Shown piece after piece: positions 42,337 to 45,693 of a DNA stretch of 45,693 bases. The position numbers and the translations under genes were made by a program. The stretch's first letter is position 1, and every line of letters starts with the position of its first letter. Origin of the DNA: Bacteroidales bacterium (lineage in GTDB: Bacteria > Bacteroidota > Bacteroidia > Bacteroidales > F082); assembly GCA_023229245.1 (NCBI GenBank), contig JALNZU010000025.1, forward strand, positions 1-45,693, given 5' to 3'. The notes beneath the pieces are model-generated. The model was not told the DNA's origin, ran no database searches, and saw nothing but the letters and a program-made list of their open reading frames with translations.

Positions 42337-42344
42337 AGTGCGTT

Positions 42345-43421
42345 TCATTTATCCTTGATCAGTATCTCAATAGCGCCTACACCAAACTTACTCATGCTTG
42401 CCATGCGGTTGTTCAATCCTTCGAAATTTTCAAGCGCTTTGATTATACCGTTCTTCAACACTCCGTTTCCCACCCCATGTATATAGGTGATCTTGTCGTA
42501 CTCCTCCTTAATGGCACTGTTCAACGTTTTATGAAAATAATCCATCTGTATTTTAAACATATCATGGCTTGATAGACCGGCTATATTATTCACCAACTCA
42601 CCTATATGAAGATCTACTATAGCTTCACCCGGACTTTTGGCATGCTTTTCTATCAGCGGCTTTTCTTTTAATGGCTGTCTGACCGGCTCCGAAACCGGTA
42701 TTGCAAAGTCTTTTTGCATCATCAGGCTGTCGGTCTTCAGCGAAAGCAGTCCGTCAAGCATGACCATAATAGCCTTTTCACCTAAAACAGCCGACGCCAC
42801 ATAGCTGCCTTCTTTGTAAAACCGATTGGGACGAATGTTGAAAACAGCATGTAGCGGCAGATAAAATACTGAGCCTTGCTCTGCAATCAACACAGCTTGA
42901 ACTACTCCTTGAGTCCACTGTTGAATATCTTCTCTTGAGATTGTTTCTATCACTATTTTGGAGTAGGGCATCATCTGTCCGTAGTCGGCGGTAACAAACT
43001 GGTTATCAGTTTTAAGTATCAGGGAATACTGTATATTCAAAGGGCTGTGGTTGATGAGTACCACATCCATCAAGCCGGTAAGCAGCCATTGTTGTTCGTG
43101 GGGTACAAACGCTAAATAAAATCCTTCCGTTTCCGGGTTTTTGGCAAATCTACGTAGTCCGCTTTTACGGGCTTTATCGCGTTCTTTCGCTTCGTGTTCT
43201 TCTTTTTCCCGCAAAGATTGTTGCAAAGCCTGCTGTGCTGTTTCACGATCTGATTTGTTGCGGCTTTGCTCAACCGGAATCAATTCCGACATCAGCACAG
43301 GAACCTCAAATCCATCATCTATGGCAACCAAAGCTAATCGGCTATCCATAATACGTACAATAGTACCACCACCTACATCGTTTAAAAACTTTACTTGATC
43401 GCCTGCCTTAAATTTCACCAT
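42345..43421 (-). CDS. DUF2027 protein with C-terminal Smr domain
   Basis: A 358-residue protein: a KOW-like N-terminus (VKFKAGDQVKFLNDVGGGTI), a highly charged linker, the DUF2027 beta domain in the middle, and a C-terminal Smr domain (about 285-358) with VDLHIGELVNN and the HGVGNGVLKNGII loop. Smr domains, known from MutS2, bind branched nucleic acids and can nick DNA or RNA. The combination is common in Bacteroidota but not characterised. A -7 element TAACTTTG lies at 43442-43449 on the minus strand. Confidence 0.93.
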   Translation of the reverse strand: MVKFKAGDQVKFLNDVGGGTIVRIMDSRLALVAIDDGFEVPVLMSELIPVEQSRNKSDRETAQQALQQSLREKEEHEAKERDKARKSGLRRFAKNPETEGFYLAFVPHEQQWLLTGLMDVVLINHSPLNIQYSLILKTDNQFVTADYGQMMPYSKIVIETISREDIQQWTQGVVQAVLIAEQGSVFYLPLHAVFNIRPNRFYKEGSYVASAVLGEKAIMVMLDGLLSLKTDSLMMQKDFAIPVSEPVRQPLKEKPLIEKHAKSPGEAIVDLHIGELVNNIAGLSSHDMFKIQMDYFHKTLNSAIKEEYDKITYIHGVGNGVLKNGIIKALENFEGLNNRMASMSKFGVGAIEILIKDK

Positions 43422-43441
43422 GACTGCTTCTGTTTATCGAA

Positions 43442-43449
43442 CAAAGTTA
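43442..43449 (-). promoter_or_regulatory. -7 promoter element of the DUF2027/Smr gene
   Basis: The minus strand reads TAACTTTG (TAnnTTTG), 20 bases before the start codon. Confidence 0.6.
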
Positions 43450-43598
43450 CGGCAATTTGATACAGCAGATACGATCCTTTACATATACTTTCAATCAATA
43501 GAACTAAAACTGTATAGTGCAGAATGGTAGAAACAGTTTGTCTTTTTAGCACGAAATTTGTTGGTTTTGTGTATATCGAACAAATTATATCAAAACTT

Positions 43599-44378
43599 AT
43601 GAAAAGCTTAGAAAAAATACTGCTCTTAGTAGCGGTAGTCTTTATGATTGGTCTTTTTTCGTGTAAAAAACCCGTAAAAGAAGGGTCAGTCAATATCCGA
43701 ATTACACATACGGTAGATGGTCAACCGGCAGTTTACAATCAGATTAACTATATTAATGCAGCAGGAAATCAATATCAGATCTCAGAGATTCAATGGTTTA
43801 TCACCGAGCTGGCATTGCTTGATGAGGCTAATAAATCATTTTCTTTGATGGGAACTGATGAAGCCTGGTATATTGATACAGATTTGGAAGAAACCATGCA
43901 GCGTACAATTCTGGCTATACCGGAAGGAAATTATAAGGCACTTGAGTTTGTATTTGGATTTACGGAGGAAACCAATCTGTCGAATCGCTTTGTCAATCCT
44001 CCAGAATCGTTTATGTTCTGGCCGGAACATATGGGTGGAGGTTATCATTATATGAAGCTGAACGGAAAATGGCTGAATCCACAAGGGCAAAAAGAACCGT
44101 TTAATTTTCATCTCGGCATAGGACAAATATATGATGGAGAAGAGATAATCGATTTTGTCCACAACTATTTCAAGGTTTCTTTACCCATGTCTGATCTCAA
44201 GATCATTGGAGAAAAGTCAAGTAACTTAGTAATAGAGATGCAGATCGAAAACTGGTTTCAAAGCCCGAATGTATATGACCATAACGAATGGGGAGGTGCG
44301 ATTATGCAGAAACAGGATGCAATGCGCATAGCCATCGAAAACGGGCATGATGTGTTTAATGTAATGGAGGATTTATAG
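43599..44378 (+). CDS. MbnP-like copper-binding lipoprotein
   Basis: A 259-residue lipoprotein from the ATG of MKSLEKILLLV (the frame runs back to 43524, outside the signal peptide). The lipobox is LFSC. The body matches the MbnP family: SVNIRITHTVDGQPAVYNQI, QYQISEIQWFITELAL, the hallmark MFWPEHMGGGYHYMKLNGKW, FNFHLGIG and IENWFQSPN. MbnP proteins bind copper outside the cytosol, in characterised cases with help from an oxidised Trp (kynurenine) made by the partner MbnH. The mbnH-like gene starts 1 base after the stop, so the pair is one operon. Confidence 0.88.
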   Translation: MKSLEKILLLVAVVFMIGLFSCKKPVKEGSVNIRITHTVDGQPAVYNQINYINAAGNQYQISEIQWFITELALLDEANKSFSLMGTDEAWYIDTDLEETMQRTILAIPEGNYKALEFVFGFTEETNLSNRFVNPPESFMFWPEHMGGGYHYMKLNGKWLNPQGQKEPFNFHLGIGQIYDGEEIIDFVHNYFKVSLPMSDLKIIGEKSSNLVIEMQIENWFQSPNVYDHNEWGGAIMQKQDAMRIAIENGHDVFNVMEDL

Positions 44379-44379
44379 G

Positions 44380-45534
44380 ATGAATGCACTAAAAAAATAT
44401 GTAGGATGGGTGATGATACTCCTCATCGTGAGTTCATGTAAAACAGAACAGGAGCCAATAACTGTACATGAAACAACTCCTTATATCATTGATATTCCTT
44501 TTGCTTTTCCTACTAAACTGAACATACCCGAAGATAATCCTATGACAGTCGAAGGTGTCGAATTGGGGCGTTATTTGTTTTATGACGGCAGGATGAGTGG
44601 GCGTACTCACCCCGATTCGCTGATGAGTTGCGGCACTTGTCACCTGCAGAAAAATAATTTTGAAGCCGGTATTGATCATCCTGTCTTTACAGATGGATTC
44701 GTTCATGGTATCAATGGGATACAAACCCAGCATGTGATGCTGCCTCTTATCAATCTGGTATGGAATCACAACGGATATGGCTGGAATGGGTTCATCACAC
44801 CCGACAATGATGATCCGGCTTTGCGGAATATAGAGGATTTTGTACGTATAGCCGTATTAGCTGAAGATGAAATAGCTGGTGATACAAACCGTATCAAAAA
44901 ACTGTTTCAAAACTTAGAGGGCTATCCCGAACTTTTCTTTAAGGCATTCGGATCGGACAAGATCACCTTTAAGAATATGGAACGAGCTATAGCACAGTTT
45001 GTGCGCACGCTTATCTCCACCGATTCCCGTTTTGACCGCTACCTGAGAGGTGAGACACAGCTGACCGCCTCCGAGTTAAATGGGTTTGTTCTTTTCACTA
45101 CCGAAGAAGGAGCTGATTGTTTCCATTGTCATGGAGGCTCAGGAAACCCACTGTTTACTACCCATCTTTTTTATAATAACGGCAAAGACACCATTTTTGA
45201 TGAGCCAATGGATCGTTTTGCTGTTACTGGTGATCCTATGGATAAAGGAGCGTACAAAGCACCTACACTACGTAATATTGAACTGTCTGGGCCTTATATG
45301 CATGATGGCCGATTTGCTACTTTAGATGAAGTCATTGATTTTTATTCACATCATGTGAAATCATCCGAACAAATTGATCCGCTTATGCATCATGTGCTGC
45401 GGGGTGGAGTACAACTTACTCCGCCACAAAAAGAAGACCTCAAAGCGTTTATACGTACCCTTAGAGATGATACTTTTTTGACAAATCCCGATTTTGCTGA
45501 ACCCAAAAAATTTCCTGATGAAATCTCTAAATGA
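44380..45534 (+). CDS. MbnH-like diheme cytochrome c peroxidase-family lipoprotein
   Basis: A 384-residue lipoprotein (lipobox VSSC, Cys20). Two haem c sites are seen: Cys84-x2-Cys87-His88 (CGTCH) and Cys247-x2-Cys250-His251 (CFHCH). The domain resembles bacterial diheme peroxidases/MauG: VEGVELGRYLFYDGRMSG, then YKAPTLRNIELSGPYMHDGR and ATLDEVIDFY. Next to an MbnP gene it is best called MbnH, which oxidises a Trp of MbnP to kynurenine; an ordinary cytochrome c peroxidase is the alternative. It needs a cytochrome c maturation system elsewhere in the genome. Confidence 0.88.
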   Translation: MNALKKYVGWVMILLIVSSCKTEQEPITVHETTPYIIDIPFAFPTKLNIPEDNPMTVEGVELGRYLFYDGRMSGRTHPDSLMSCGTCHLQKNNFEAGIDHPVFTDGFVHGINGIQTQHVMLPLINLVWNHNGYGWNGFITPDNDDPALRNIEDFVRIAVLAEDEIAGDTNRIKKLFQNLEGYPELFFKAFGSDKITFKNMERAIAQFVRTLISTDSRFDRYLRGETQLTASELNGFVLFTTEEGADCFHCHGGSGNPLFTTHLFYNNGKDTIFDEPMDRFAVTGDPMDKGAYKAPTLRNIELSGPYMHDGRFATLDEVIDFYSHHVKSSEQIDPLMHHVLRGGVQLTPPQKEDLKAFIRTLRDDTFLTNPDFAEPKKFPDEISK

Positions 45535-45632
45535 GACAAGTATGAGCATGATCAGGTAAATTACAGTAGGCACTTTCAGAAAAGGATTAAATATTTGATT
45601 TATAGATAAATAAGTTGTATCTTTACTGAAAC

Positions 45633-45674
45633 AAAACCCCGAAAACGAGCATAATGTCTCAAAATCGGGGTTTT
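45633..45674 (+). terminator. Terminator-like hairpin after the MbnP/MbnH operon
   Basis: AAAACCCCGA (45633-45642) and its exact reverse complement (45665-45674) form a 10-base stem ending in four T, with a 22-base loop that may fold further (GAG/CTC). It lies 98 bases after the mbnH-like stop. Confidence 0.65.
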
Positions 45675-45693
45675 CTATAATAAGCGCTATGAA

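Overview
The window looks like a chromosomal stretch from a member of the Bacteroidota, most likely Bacteroidales; I cannot name the genus. The signs are Bacteroidota promoter elements (TTTG about 19-21 bases before TAnnTTTG) ahead of many genes, carboxypeptidase-regulatory-like TonB receptors, DUF4625-type lipoproteins, a GH3/beta-lactamase fusion, and a membrane-anchored AraC regulator.

Left part (1-11.3 kb) is mostly housekeeping: a membrane AraC regulator, a lemA-TPM-TPM operon, a YceI protein and a YebC protein that converge on a perfect 23-bp hairpin, RmuC, a TlpA-like thioredoxin protein, the GH3/beta-lactamase fusion, and tRNA-Arg(TCT).

11.5-18.9 kb looks like a metal-uptake region. 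A Fur/Zur-family regulator is divergent from an operon of a small His/Cys-rich membrane protein, a TonB receptor and two DUF4625-type lipoproteins. The shared intergenic region holds a perfect 10-3-10 palindrome over the promoters. A second pair, a His-rich small protein and a TonB receptor with a CxxC in its plug, follows.

19-37 kb is the accessory core: two complete RND efflux operons. Operon 1 (adaptor, pump, outer-membrane channel, alpha/beta hydrolase) appears to have been separated from a divergent AraC regulator by about 10 kb. That 10 kb is bracketed by two diverged copies of a ~303-bp promoter-plus-5'-gene segment, the right copy leaving a decapitated adaptor gene. The inserted 10 kb carries operon 2 (channel, adaptor, pump), a duplicated ferredoxin/ECF-sigma cassette with an AT-rich flavin reductase-like gene between the copies, two small proteins with repeated W-x-K-M-T motifs, and a TetR regulator. 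Four related palindromes tie the TetR gene to the ferredoxins and the efflux operon. This TetR/sigma/ferredoxin/RND arrangement is the best candidate for an undescribed system here.

37.5-45.7 kb returns to ordinary genes: a GT-C-like membrane protein, a DUF3307/SatD pair preceded by four 22-bp palindromes at an exact 28-bp period, a Cdd1-like helix-hairpin-helix protein, an SDR oxidoreductase, a DUF2027/Smr protein, and an MbnP/MbnH pair (copper-binding lipoprotein plus diheme enzyme) ending at a hairpin near the window edge. Domain and motif calls are by eye; no database search was run.
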